Shown here: positions 6,592 through 13,955 of the stretch, piece by piece | Numbering within the stretch: position 1 is the stretch's first letter | Layout: each line of letters begins with the position of its first letter | Assembly (NCBI GenBank): GCA_050731755.1 | Contig: JBOHPP010000116.1 | Span: forward strand, 1-28,452 | Source of the DNA: JBOHPP01 sp050731755 | GTDB taxonomy: Bacteria > Methylomirabilota > Methylomirabilia > Rokubacteriales > CSP1-6 | Direction: 5' to 3' | DNA length: 28,452 nucleotides | Made by a program: the position numbers and the translations under genes | Notes under the pieces: generated by a model | The model's input: the letters and a program-made list of their open reading frames with translations, nothing else | Database searches by the model: none | What the model was told of the DNA's origin: nothing

Positions 6592-7782
6592 ATGCCGGGC
6601 TACGTGCTGGTGTGGTTCCTGTTCGTCTTCGCCTGGATCACCAACTATCTCATCCGGATGGGCTTCGCCGCGCTGCTGCCGCCCATCATGGCCGACCTCG
6701 GCCTCTCCTACACGGGGGCGGGCGTGTTGGCCAGCGCGTTCTTCGTCGCCTACCTCGTCGTGCAGCTCCCCGCGGGCCTCCTGGGCGACCGCTTCGGCCG
6801 GCGCCGGGTGCTCATCGGCGGGCTGCTGGCGGGAGCGCTGGCGTCGGTGTCGACCGGCTTCGCCGTGTCCTTCCTCACGCTGCTGGCGGCGCGGGTGTTC
6901 ACCGGGGCCAGCCAGGGGTGCCTCTTCTCCAACGACCGGGCCATCATCGTCGCGGTGACGCCGCCCGAGAAGATCGGCGTGGGCCAGGCGGTGTCGTTCC
7001 TCGGCCCCGGGCTCGGTATCACGCTCGGTCTCGTCCTCGGTGGCCTGCTCGGCGAGGCGTTGCCCTGGCGCACTGTGTTCTTCGTGTTCGCGCTGCCTCC
7101 GATCGTCGCCGCGCTCCTGGTCCACCGCTTCGTCCCGGCGCCGCCGGCCAGGAACGTGTCGCCGCTCGGCGTTCAGTTCTGGCGCGTGCTGCGCCAAAAC
7201 GACGTCTGGCTGCTCGGTCTCTCCGCCGCCGCCGTGATGTGGGTGCAGTACGTCCTTGCCACCTGGGCGCCGCTCCTGTTCATGGAAGCCGGCGTCGCCG
7301 AGCTGAGCCGCGCCGGTTTCTACGCGAGTCTGCAGGGGCTGGCCGGCGTGGGCGGGTTGCTGGCCGGCGGCTGGCTCACCGATCGCGCCCACCGCTCCGG
7401 AGTCGGCCGCAAGGCCGTCCTGGCCGGAAGCCTCGCCGCACTGACGGCGGCGGCGCTGGCGCTGGCGCTGGTCATCCAGCGGGCGCCGTCGGTGCCGGTC
7501 CTGGCCGGGGCGCTTTTGCTGGTGGCCTTTTGCGCCTGGGGCGTGTGGGGGCCTTCGTTCGCCGTGCTCGGCGAGGTCGTGACCGGCGCCGAGCTGTCCA
7601 CCGCCTTCGGCCTCTACAACAGCGTGTGCGTGGTGGGCGCCGTGATCAGCCCCGGCCTCACCGGCTGGACGCGTGACCTGACCGGCTCCTTTGTCGCCGG
7701 CGCCTACCTCTGCGCCGCCGTGGCGCTCGCCGGGGCGCTGGCCACGCTGCCCATCCGGTCCCGCGCGCCGGTCGGCGCCTGA
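6592..7782 (+). CDS. Major facilitator superfamily transporter
   Basis: A 396-residue inner-membrane permease with about twelve hydrophobic segments in two halves. The MFS motif A, G-D-R-F-G-R-R-R, lies at 65-72 between helices 2 and 3, and a weaker counterpart, G-G-W-L-T-D-R-A-H, occurs in the second half. The start helix contains N-Y-L-I-R, like the anion:cation symporter/nitrate-type members and other organic-anion permeases, but the substrate cannot be predicted. The ATG at 6592 begins just before the first membrane segment; the frame is open far upstream but that region is the mlaC gene and repeat. No Shine-Dalgarno sequence precedes it, while a -10-like TACACT lies ten bases upstream. 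It ends 51 bases before the next operon. Confidence 0.88.
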   Translation: MPGYVLVWFLFVFAWITNYLIRMGFAALLPPIMADLGLSYTGAGVLASAFFVAYLVVQLPAGLLGDRFGRRRVLIGGLLAGALASVSTGFAVSFLTLLAARVFTGASQGCLFSNDRAIIVAVTPPEKIGVGQAVSFLGPGLGITLGLVLGGLLGEALPWRTVFFVFALPPIVAALLVHRFVPAPPARNVSPLGVQFWRVLRQNDVWLLGLSAAAVMWVQYVLATWAPLLFMEAGVAELSRAGFYASLQGLAGVGGLLAGGWLTDRAHRSGVGRKAVLAGSLAALTAAALALALVIQRAPSVPVLAGALLLVAFCAWGVWGPSFAVLGEVVTGAELSTAFGLYNSVCVVGAVISPGLTGWTRDLTGSFVAGAYLCAAVALAGALATLPIRSRAPVGA

Positions 7783-7788
7783 AGCCTC

Positions 7789-7827
7789 GCCTCCGCGCCC
7801 GGCATCACAGGACGCGGAGGCTATAAT
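7789..7827 (+). promoter_or_regulatory. Inverted repeat abutting a consensus -10 box, M16 operon
   Basis: GCCTCCGCG (7789-7797) and CGCGGAGGC (7813-7821) form a perfect 9-base dyad around a 15-base spacer. The right arm ends directly against TATAAT (7822-7827), a perfect -10 hexamer. The GTG start follows at 7834, only six bases after the -10 box and with no ribosome-binding site, so the message is predicted to be leaderless. The dyad occupies the usual -10/-35 spacer region and could be an operator; equally it could be a hairpin at the end of the MFS transcript. Confidence 0.5.
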
Positions 7828-7833
7828 CGGTCC

Positions 7834-9159
7834 GTGAGACGCGCCCTCGTCGCGCTTCTGATTGTCGTCCTGATCGGGCCGCTTCCGGCCCGGGCCCAGC
7901 GGACGGGCGCCGGCATCGAGCCCGTCCGGGCCGCCACGCTGCCGAACGGGTTGCGCGTGCTCCTGCTGGAGGACCACCGCAGCCCCATCGTCTCCATCCA
8001 GGTGTGGTACCGCGTGGGCTCCCGTAACGAGCCGCCCGGCGCCACCGGCATCGCCCACCTGCTCGAGCACATGATGTTCAAGGGCACCCGGCGCTACGGG
8101 CCTCGGCAGTTCGCCCGGCTCGTCGAGCAGAACGGCGGGCAGGACAACGCCTTCACGTCGCAGGACGTGACCTCCTACTTCATCAATATCGCCGCCGACA
8201 GAATCGATCTGGTCCTGGAACTGGAAGCCGACCGCATGGTGAACCTGATCCTCGATCCCAAGGAGATCGACGCCGAGCGGCAGGTCGTGATCGAGGAGCG
8301 CCGCACGCGCACCGAGGACGACCCCGGCGGCTTCCTGGGCGAAGAGGTCGGCGCTCTCGCTTTCCAGGCTCATCCCTACGGCGGTCCCATCATCGGCTGG
8401 ATGCACGACCTCAAACGCATCACCCCGGCCGAGATCCGCGCCTTCTACCGCACCCACTACGTGCCCAACAACGCGATCCTGGTGGCCGTGGGCGACTTCG
8501 CGGCGCCCGCCGTGATGGACAAGATCAAGCGGCGGTTCGGCGCGATCCCGCGTGGGGCCACGCCGGCCCCGGTGCTGGTCAAGGAGCCACCCCAGAACGG
8601 CGAGCGGCGCGTGGTGGTCAAGAAGCAGGCCCAACTCCCCATCGTTTATCTCGCCTGGCACGTGCCCAACCAGCAGTCGAACGACGCGCCGGCGCTCGAA
8701 GTCCTGTCCACCGTGCTGTCGGGCGGGCGGGCCTCTCGCCTCTACCGCAGTCTCATCTACGAGCGCCAGCTCGCGCTGGAGGCCGGCGGCGACTACTCGT
8801 ACTTCTCGCTCGATCCCAACCTGTTCTGGTTCTGGGCCACGGCGATGCCGGGGCAGACGCCGGAGACCCTCGAGAAAGAGCTGCTGGCCGAGATGGAACG
8901 GCTCAAGCAGGAGCCGGTCACCGAGGAGGAGCTGCAGCGGGCCAAGAACCAGATCGAGGCGAGCTTCGTGTTTCAGCAGGACTCGGTCTACCGCCGAGCC
9001 TCGCTGCTCGCCCGCTTCGAGACCATCGGGGGCTACCGGCTCCTGGAGGCCTTCGTTCCCCGCATCCGCGCCGTCACCGCCGCCGATCTCCAGCGGGTGG
9101 CCCGCCAGTACTTCCTGCCGGACCGCAAGAACGTCGGTATCCTGCTGCCCACGCCGTGA
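7834..9159 (+). CDS. Exported zinc M16 (pitrilysin-type) peptidase, catalytic member
   Basis: An M16B zinc metallopeptidase of 441 residues. The inverted zinc motif H-L-L-E-H is at 75-79 and the third ligand, Glu155 in V-V-I-E-E-R, lies 76 residues further, the classical spacing. The second half has the usual non-catalytic M16 domain with G-G-R-A-S-R-L-Y-R-S-L. The N-terminus (R-R-A-L-V-A-L-L-I-V-V-L-I-G-P-L-P-A-R-A-Q) is a signal peptide, so it is periplasmic. M16B enzymes normally work as pairs of an active and an inactive subunit, and the likely partner is the zinc-less homologue at 11107-12447 in the same run. The GTG start follows a TATAAT box by six bases. The stop overlaps the fusion-protein start (GTGA). 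Confidence 0.93.
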   Translation: MRRALVALLIVVLIGPLPARAQRTGAGIEPVRAATLPNGLRVLLLEDHRSPIVSIQVWYRVGSRNEPPGATGIAHLLEHMMFKGTRRYGPRQFARLVEQNGGQDNAFTSQDVTSYFINIAADRIDLVLELEADRMVNLILDPKEIDAERQVVIEERRTRTEDDPGGFLGEEVGALAFQAHPYGGPIIGWMHDLKRITPAEIRAFYRTHYVPNNAILVAVGDFAAPAVMDKIKRRFGAIPRGATPAPVLVKEPPQNGERRVVVKKQAQLPIVYLAWHVPNQQSNDAPALEVLSTVLSGGRASRLYRSLIYERQLALEAGGDYSYFSLDPNLFWFWATAMPGQTPETLEKELLAEMERLKQEPVTEEELQRAKNQIEASFVFQQDSVYRRASLLARFETIGGYRLLEAFVPRIRAVTAADLQRVARQYFLPDRKNVGILLPTP

Positions 9160-10301
9160 CCAGGGGTTGGCTGAAGCTCGCGGCCATCGCGGCGGTCGTC
9201 GTCGCGGTGGCCCTTGCCGCCATGTGGGCCGTCTGGCGCCTCAACGGCGACACCGGCAGCGTCGCCGTCACCGGCACCGTGGAGGCCACGCAGGTCGAGC
9301 TGGGCCCCAAGATCACCGGACGCATCGTCGAGCTGCGCGTGCGCGAGGGCCAGCCGGTGGAACGCGGCCAGCTCCTCGTGGTGCTCGACGCCGAGGAGTT
9401 GACCGCCGAGGCCGGCCGGGCCGACGCCGCCCTGCGGACGGCCGAGGCCCAGTTGCGCGATCTGCAGGCGAGCTCCCGCCCGGAGCAGATCCGCGAAGCG
9501 GAAGCGCGCGCCGCCCGAGCCAAGGCCCAGCTCGCCGATCTCCAGGCCGGTTCGCGCCCGGAGGAGATCGAGCAGGCGCGGGCGGCGCTCCGGAACGCGA
9601 TGGTCAACCGCGAGTGGACGCAGCGTGAGTTGAACCGGGCGCGCGAGCTCTTCGCCAAGGAGTTCATCGCCGCGCAAGAGGTCGACCGCGCCAAGCAGGC
9701 CTACGACCCGGCGGTGGCCAACGAGGTGGCGGCTCGTGAGCGGTTGGCCTTGATCGAGGCCGGGCCGCGCGAGGACGAGGTGGAGGCAGTCCGCGCCGAG
9801 CTCAGAGCAGCCCGGGACCGGGCGGACCTGCTCCGCGCCGGCCCGCGCCCGCAGGAGGTGGAAGCAGCGCGGGCCCGCGTGGCCGGGGCCGGCGCCGCGC
9901 TCGAGCTGGCCCGCGCCCGCCTGGCCGAGACCCGGATCACGTCCCCGCTGACCGGCCTCGTGCTCCACAAGAACGTCGAGGCAGGCGAGACGGTGAGCCC
10001 GGGCGTCTCCATCCTCACTCTCATGGATCCCCGCGACGTCTGGGTGCGGGTCTACGTGCCGGAGACCGACGTCGGGCGCGTCAAGCTCGGGCAGGAAGCG
10101 GCGATCACCGTCGATGCCTTCCCCGGCCGCCGCTTCCCCGGGCGCGTCACCGAGATCGCTTCCGAGGCGGAGTTCACTCCGAAGCACGTCCAGACCCGGA
10201 AGGAACGGGTGAACCTGGTGTTCCGGGCGAAGATCGCCGTCGACAACCCTGAGGGCGTCCTCACGCCCGGTCTGCCCGCCGACGCCGAGATTCACCCATA
10301 G
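9156..10301 (+). CDS. HlyD-family membrane fusion protein
   Basis: A periplasmic adaptor of 381 residues for an ABC or other export pump, anchored by one N-terminal membrane helix (about 6-25). It has a biotinyl-lipoyl-like half (V-E-A-T-Q-V-E-L-G-P-K-I-T-G-R), a long alpha-hairpin (about 80-255), the second lipoyl half (T-R-I-T-S-P-L-T-G-L-V) and a beta-barrel domain. The hairpin contains four related units with a S/G-x-R-P/E-x-E-x(2)-E-A-R/V-A pattern, as in YbhG/YhiI-type adaptors that partner ABC-2 exporters. The GTG start overlaps the M16 stop, giving translational coupling. The ATPase and permease genes expected next are missing; only a permease C-terminal fragment follows, so this adaptor may be orphaned or use a pump encoded elsewhere. 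Confidence 0.92.
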   Translation: MTRGWLKLAAIAAVVVAVALAAMWAVWRLNGDTGSVAVTGTVEATQVELGPKITGRIVELRVREGQPVERGQLLVVLDAEELTAEAGRADAALRTAEAQLRDLQASSRPEQIREAEARAARAKAQLADLQAGSRPEEIEQARAALRNAMVNREWTQRELNRARELFAKEFIAAQEVDRAKQAYDPAVANEVAARERLALIEAGPREDEVEAVRAELRAARDRADLLRAGPRPQEVEAARARVAGAGAALELARARLAETRITSPLTGLVLHKNVEAGETVSPGVSILTLMDPRDVWVRVYVPETDVGRVKLGQEAAITVDAFPGRRFPGRVTEIASEAEFTPKHVQTRKERVNLVFRAKIAVDNPEGVLTPGLPADAEIHP

Positions 10302-10306
10302 CGTTC

Positions 10307-10473
10307 ATGGCGGATGCGGGTCCGCCCGCTCAATACCTCGCGAGCACCATCCCGCTGACGTATCATCTGCGTGTGGTGCGTCGCATCGTGCTCAAGAGCA
10401 TCGGCCGTTGATCGACTTCGGGGTCATCGTCTTCACCCTTGCCGTCCTGCGCTTCCGCAAGCAGCTCGAGTGA
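10307..10473 (+). pseudogene. C-terminal remnant of an ABC-2 type permease
   Basis: Between the fusion protein and the oxidase gene, two pieces of an ABC-2 permease C-terminus can be read in different frames. From 10307, one frame gives Q-Y-L-A-S-T-I-P-L-T-Y-H-L-R-V-V-R-R-I-V-L-K-S-I-G and hits TGA at 10409-10411. From 10408, another frame gives L-I-D-F-G-V-I-V-F-T-L-A-V-L-R-F-R-K-Q-L-E and ends with TGA at 10471-10473. Together they resemble the last two membrane segments of YbhR/DrrB-type permeases, with about ten residues lost at the frame change. The body of the permease and the ATPase are absent. It explains the otherwise gene-free 180 bases here. Confidence 0.7.
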
Positions 10474-10481
10474 GGACGGCC

Positions 10482-11138
10482 ATGGAGCGATTGACCGGCC
10501 CGGCGCTCAAGCGCGAGCAGGAGTCGACGCTGGCCGCCCCCCGCATGCGCTACGGACTGCTGGCCCGCGTGCTTTTTCGGGGCATGGACCTCGTCTATGG
10601 CCGAGAGCGGACGCTTTCCAAGTTCAAGGTGCTGGAGTTGGTGGCCCGCGTGCCTTACCAGGCGTGGGAACAGGTGGCCTACGTGGCGATGACCCACACG
10701 GCGCACGATCCCGGGTTCGCCCGGCGCATCTTCGAGCGGGTGCGCCAGAGCCGGCAGCAACAGGACAACGAGCAATGGCATCTGTTGATCCTGCAGGAGC
10801 TGATCGCGGGGTACGGCACCCGCGAAGGGAGGCTGAAGTACTGGCTGCTCCCCCAGGTGATCGCCTTCGTGTACTACCAGATCGTCTGGCTGCTCTACGT
10901 GGTCCGGCCGGCCTCGGCCTACCGGCTCAACGCCGAGTTCGAGGATCACGCCGAGCACGAGTACATGGAGTTCGCCCGCGACCATTCGGAGCTCGAGCGT
11001 GAGCCGTTCGAGAGCGTGCTCGCTCAGGACTACGGTCGCTTCGACTCGCTGGCCGACCTCTTCCGTCAGATCGGCTACGACGAGCGCGTCCACAAGGAGG
11101 AGTCACTTGCCTGGCTGGCCCAGCCCCGTTTCGCGTAG
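10482..11138 (+). CDS. Alternative oxidase (AOX)-like diiron protein
   Basis: A 218-residue member of the AOX/PTOX diiron carboxylate family, which oxidises quinol and reduces oxygen to water without pumping protons. All six expected ligands can be placed: Glu52 in V-L-E-L-V-A, Glu97 and His100 in N-E-Q-W-H-L, a glutamate in A-E-F-E-D-H-A-E-H (152-160), and Glu201 and His204 in D-E-R-V-H-K. A hydrophobic stretch at 124-142 could serve the monotopic membrane binding seen in AOX. The ATG at 10482 has GAGGA five bases upstream; an earlier GTG in frame would run through the permease remnant. The 3' end carries the ribosome-binding site and TTG start of the next gene. It is shorter than plant AOX, as is usual in bacteria. 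Confidence 0.85.
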   Translation: MERLTGPALKREQESTLAAPRMRYGLLARVLFRGMDLVYGRERTLSKFKVLELVARVPYQAWEQVAYVAMTHTAHDPGFARRIFERVRQSRQQQDNEQWHLLILQELIAGYGTREGRLKYWLLPQVIAFVYYQIVWLLYVVRPASAYRLNAEFEDHAEHEYMEFARDHSELEREPFESVLAQDYGRFDSLADLFRQIGYDERVHKEESLAWLAQPRFA

Positions 11139-12447
11139 TCGTCGGGCGGCGGGCGGGCTGCTGGCGGCCGTGCTGGCCGTGGCGGCGGCGACCGTTCCGG
11201 TGCCGGCGGCGCCGCTCGCCCACCGCGAGGTCCTGCCCAACGGCATCGTGTTGCTCGTGGCCGAGCGGCCGGCCGTCCCCATCGTGGCCGTCCGCGTCTT
11301 CCACCGGGCCGGCGCCGCCTTCGATCCCCCGGACAAGGCCGGGCTGGCCAACCTGACCGGCGCGCTGCTCACGCGCGGGGCCGGCGCGCGCTCGGGCCAG
11401 CAGATCGACGCCGCCATCGAGTTCGTGGGCGGGCGGCTCGAGGCCGGGGCCGGCCGCGACGGGCTCACCGCGTCGCTCAGCGTGCTGGCGCGCGACCTCG
11501 GGCTGGGCCTGGACCTGCTCGCCGATGTGGTGTTGCGGCCCGCGTTTCCCGAGGCGGAGCTGAAGCGCAAGGCCGCCGAGATCCAGGCGGCGATCCAGCG
11601 CTCGGAGGAGAGCCCGGACGCGGTGGCCAGCCGCGCGCTGGCCCGGCTCGTGTTTGCCGGTCATCCCTACGGCACGCCGGTGGAGGGCACGCGCGAGTCG
11701 GTGGGGCGGCTCACGCGCGACGACGTCCTGGCCTTCTGGCGTGTGCAGGTGCGCCCCGACACGACGATCATCGCCGTCGTGGGCGCCGTGAGCCAGGCCC
11801 AGGCGCGGAACGAGATCATCAACCGCTTCGGCGGGTGGACTCGGCCGAGCGAGCCGCCGCCTTCGCTGTCGGCCTCGCCCGGCCCGAAAGCGCCCGGCGC
11901 CGAGACCATCACCCGCGACCTCACCCAGGCCACGATCCTCCTGGGACGCCAGGCCGTGAACCAGACCGATCCCGACTACTTTCCGCTGGCCGTGGCGTCG
12001 TACGTGCTCGGCGGGGGCTCGGCCTCCCGGCTCTACGCGCGCGTCCGGGAGCAGGGCGGCCTGGCCTACGCCGTGTTCAGCTACCTCACGCCCGGCAAGT
12101 ACGGGGCGGCGGTCACGGTGTCGGCGCAGACCCGCAATCCGGAGATCGCCAAGGTCACCGAAATCTTCCGCGACGAGCTGGCGCGGATGGGGCGGGAGCG
12201 CGTCACCAAGCGGGAGCTCGACCTGGGCAAGTCCTATCTCATCGGCAGCTTCCCGCTGCGGCTGGACACCTCGGCCAAGGTCGCCGACCTCCTGGTCGCC
12301 ATCGAGCAGATGGGGCTCGGTCTCGACTACGCCGACCGCTACCGCGAACGGATCGCCCGGGTGACCGCGGCCGACGTCCAGCGCGTGGCCATGACCTACT
12401 TCGATCCTGGCGCGTTCCACCGGGTGGTGGTGGGGCAACCGCCATGA
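11107..12447 (+). CDS. M16-family protein lacking zinc ligands (inactive partner subunit)
   Basis: A 446-residue exported M16B homologue. The position of the zinc motif reads N-L-T-G-A instead of H-x-x-E-H, so it cannot bind catalytic zinc. It keeps the substrate-binding end G-G-G-S-A-S-R-L-Y-A-R-V-R-E-Q-G-G-L-A-Y. This is the pattern of the non-catalytic half of M16B pairs, as in mitochondrial processing peptidase alpha or PqqG. The start is a TTG at 11107, fixed by a strong AAGGAGGAG at 11094-11102; the frame stays open further upstream but that part is the oxidase gene. The gene overlaps the oxidase by 32 bases. Residues up to about 35 form a signal peptide with an Arg-rich n-region. The probable partner is the active M16 protein four features upstream. 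Confidence 0.9.
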   Translation: MPGWPSPVSRSRRAAGGLLAAVLAVAAATVPVPAAPLAHREVLPNGIVLLVAERPAVPIVAVRVFHRAGAAFDPPDKAGLANLTGALLTRGAGARSGQQIDAAIEFVGGRLEAGAGRDGLTASLSVLARDLGLGLDLLADVVLRPAFPEAELKRKAAEIQAAIQRSEESPDAVASRALARLVFAGHPYGTPVEGTRESVGRLTRDDVLAFWRVQVRPDTTIIAVVGAVSQAQARNEIINRFGGWTRPSEPPPSLSASPGPKAPGAETITRDLTQATILLGRQAVNQTDPDYFPLAVASYVLGGGSASRLYARVREQGGLAYAVFSYLTPGKYGAAVTVSAQTRNPEIAKVTEIFRDELARMGRERVTKRELDLGKSYLIGSFPLRLDTSAKVADLLVAIEQMGLGLDYADRYRERIARVTAADVQRVAMTYFDPGAFHRVVVGQPP

Positions 12448-13019
12448 GACGGGACGCGGCCGTGATCGCGCTGATGGTCGCGTTCGCCGCCAGCAGCATG
12501 CCGGCCGGCGCGGCTCTGCTCACACTCGGCGAGCCCGAGCGCCAGGAAGCCCTGCGCACGGGCGAGCGCAGTGTGAGCAGCGAGGTCTTCGGCGAGGAGT
12601 GGCGCATCGTCCACGGCTCGGGGGAGAGCGTCACGGTGTTCACGCCGTTCCACCGCCTCGCCCTGGCCGCCCGCCACGCCGCCTTCAAGAAGGAACCCCT
12701 CAAGCCTCAGGACCAGGCCCGCCTGCTCGAGGAGCTGAAGGATCGGCTCGTCTTCTGGGTGGATCTGCACGGGCCCCGCGAGGACTTCGCTCGCCACCTG
12801 CGCCCGCGATTAGTCGCGGGGACGCGGGAGATCGAGCCGTCGCTGGTGCAGAACGACCGCACTGCGCTGCGCCGCGAGAACGGAAGTTACCTCGCCCGCT
12901 GCCAGTACGCGTTTCCCACCAAGGACCTCAGCGGCACCGCCCGGGTGACCCTGGTCGTCCGCGACGCCGAGGGCCAGGCCGTCGCCCGCTTTCCCATCGA
13001 TCTGAGCCGCATGCGATAG
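12444..13019 (+). CDS. Exported protein of unknown function
   Basis: A 191-residue protein with a clear signal peptide (1-23, ending M-P-A-G-A), so it should be periplasmic. The mature part is of mixed charge and contains F-G-E-E-W-R-I-V-H-G-S-G-E-S-V-T-V-F-T-P-F near the front, a basic helix, and a C-terminal region ending in R-V-T-L-V-V-R-D-A-E-G-Q-A-V-A-R-F-P-I-D-L-S, which looks like a beta-sandwich strand pair. A single cysteine is present. I recognise no family. The ATG overlaps the M16 stop (ATGA), so it is made together with the inactive M16 subunit and may be part of, or a substrate of, that periplasmic system. That link is inference from position only. Confidence 0.75.
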   Translation: MRRDAAVIALMVAFAASSMPAGAALLTLGEPERQEALRTGERSVSSEVFGEEWRIVHGSGESVTVFTPFHRLALAARHAAFKKEPLKPQDQARLLEELKDRLVFWVDLHGPREDFARHLRPRLVAGTREIEPSLVQNDRTALRRENGSYLARCQYAFPTKDLSGTARVTLVVRDAEGQAVARFPIDLSRMR

Positions 13020-13029
13020 CGAGCGCGGC

Positions 13030-13866
13030 GTGCGGCGGCTGACGGCGCCCGAGGTCGGCGTTTCCTGGAAGCTCCACAGCGAAGTGGCTCTGCTCCTGGG
13101 CTGGGCCAGCGCCATCCTCTTGCAGTTCGCCCACCCGCTCGTGGCCCGTGGCGTCGCCGACCACAGCGGCTTTCGCGGCGGCGTGCGGGCGCCGTGGCAG
13201 CGGCTGCACCGAACCCTGGGCGCCATGCTGGCCCTGACCTTCGGCGGTGAGGAGGGCGCGGCCCGCGCCGCGCGAGGGATCAACGCCATCCACGACCGTG
13301 TGCACGGCTGCCTCAGGCAGCCTGAAGGGTCGTACCGCGCAGGGGCCACCTACTCGGCCCACGATCCCGCGCTGCTGCGGTGGGTGCACGCGACGTGCCT
13401 GCACGCCTTCATGCGCGCCTACGAGCTGTACGTTGCCCCGCTCGGGCCCGAGGAGCGCGACCGCTACTGCGCCGAGTCGAGCGCCGTCGAGCCGCTCCTC
13501 GGCATCCCCGACGGGTATCTGCCGCGCACCGCCGCCGAGTTGAAGGCGTACCTCGACGCGATGCTCGCCAGCGGCGAGATCGTCGTCACCGACACCGCAC
13601 GGCGCCTCGCCGCCGAGCTGCTCGCGCCGCCTGGATTTGGATTGATCTGGCCGGCGACGTGGATGTTTCGGGTGAGCGCGTTCGGCCTGCTCCCCGCCCC
13701 GATCCGCGACGGCTACGGCGTTCGCTGGGCGCCGCGCCATGAGCGCGCTCTTCGCCTGCTGGCGTGGGGCGTCCGCCACGCCCTGCCGCTGCTGCCCTCC
13801 GTGCTTCGCCACTGGCCGGTTGCCCGCGCCGCCCGCCGCCGCGCGCGGTACGGCCACGCTGGATAG
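13030..13866 (+). CDS. Oxygenase MpaB family protein (DUF2236)
   Basis: A 278-residue member of the DUF2236 family, which includes the heme-dependent rubber oxygenase Lcp and the fungal mycophenolate enzyme MpaB. The characteristic blocks are present: L-Q-F-A-H-P-L-V-A-R-G-V-A-D-H-S near residue 35, I-H-D-R-V-H-G near 88, Y-S-A-H-D-P near 109, and W-V-H-A-T near 118. The histidines in these blocks are the likely heme or metal site. The substrate is unknown. There is no signal peptide; the C-terminus is Arg-rich. The GTG start lies ten bases after the preceding stop, with no strong ribosome-binding site visible. It closes the 7834-13866 run. Many actinobacterial and soil bacterial genomes carry uncharacterised members. 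Confidence 0.87.
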   Translation: MRRLTAPEVGVSWKLHSEVALLLGWASAILLQFAHPLVARGVADHSGFRGGVRAPWQRLHRTLGAMLALTFGGEEGAARAARGINAIHDRVHGCLRQPEGSYRAGATYSAHDPALLRWVHATCLHAFMRAYELYVAPLGPEERDRYCAESSAVEPLLGIPDGYLPRTAAELKAYLDAMLASGEIVVTDTARRLAAELLAPPGFGLIWPATWMFRVSAFGLLPAPIRDGYGVRWAPRHERALRLLAWGVRHALPLLPSVLRHWPVARAARRRARYGHAG

Positions 13867-13871
13867 CTCGC

Positions 13872-13893
13872 GCCGGAAACCGGCCTGTTTCTT
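13872..13893 (+). terminator. Weak hairpin with T-rich tail after the DUF2236 gene
   Basis: GCCGG (13872-13876), loop AAA, CCGGC (13880-13884), then CTGTTTCTT. The short 5-base stem with a partly T-rich tail sits six bases after the stop of the last gene of the operon. It is a possible but weak intrinsic terminator. The rest of the 89-base convergent gap shows nothing else. Confidence 0.3.
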
Positions 13894-13955
13894 CCAAGTG
13901 GCAACGCAGTCTATGTGTGGGACGGCCGGACGGAGACCTGACTCAGGAGAAATCG

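Noticed and set aside
6532..8661. Very long open frame on the minus strand opposite the MFS and M16 genes
   Set aside because: Its translation is low-complexity and rich in Arg, Gly, His and Glu with no domain; it is the usual antisense shadow in GC-rich DNA. The plus-strand MFS and M16 motifs are clear.
10371..10481. Upstream start that would lengthen the oxidase by 37 residues
   Set aside because: The extension runs through the ABC-2 permease remnant in another frame, while the ATG at 10482 has a proper ribosome-binding site.
10999..11106. Earlier in-frame start for the second M16 gene
   Set aside because: It would add an Arg/Ser-rich shadow of the oxidase gene before the signal peptide; the strong AAGGAGGAG clearly serves the TTG at 11107.
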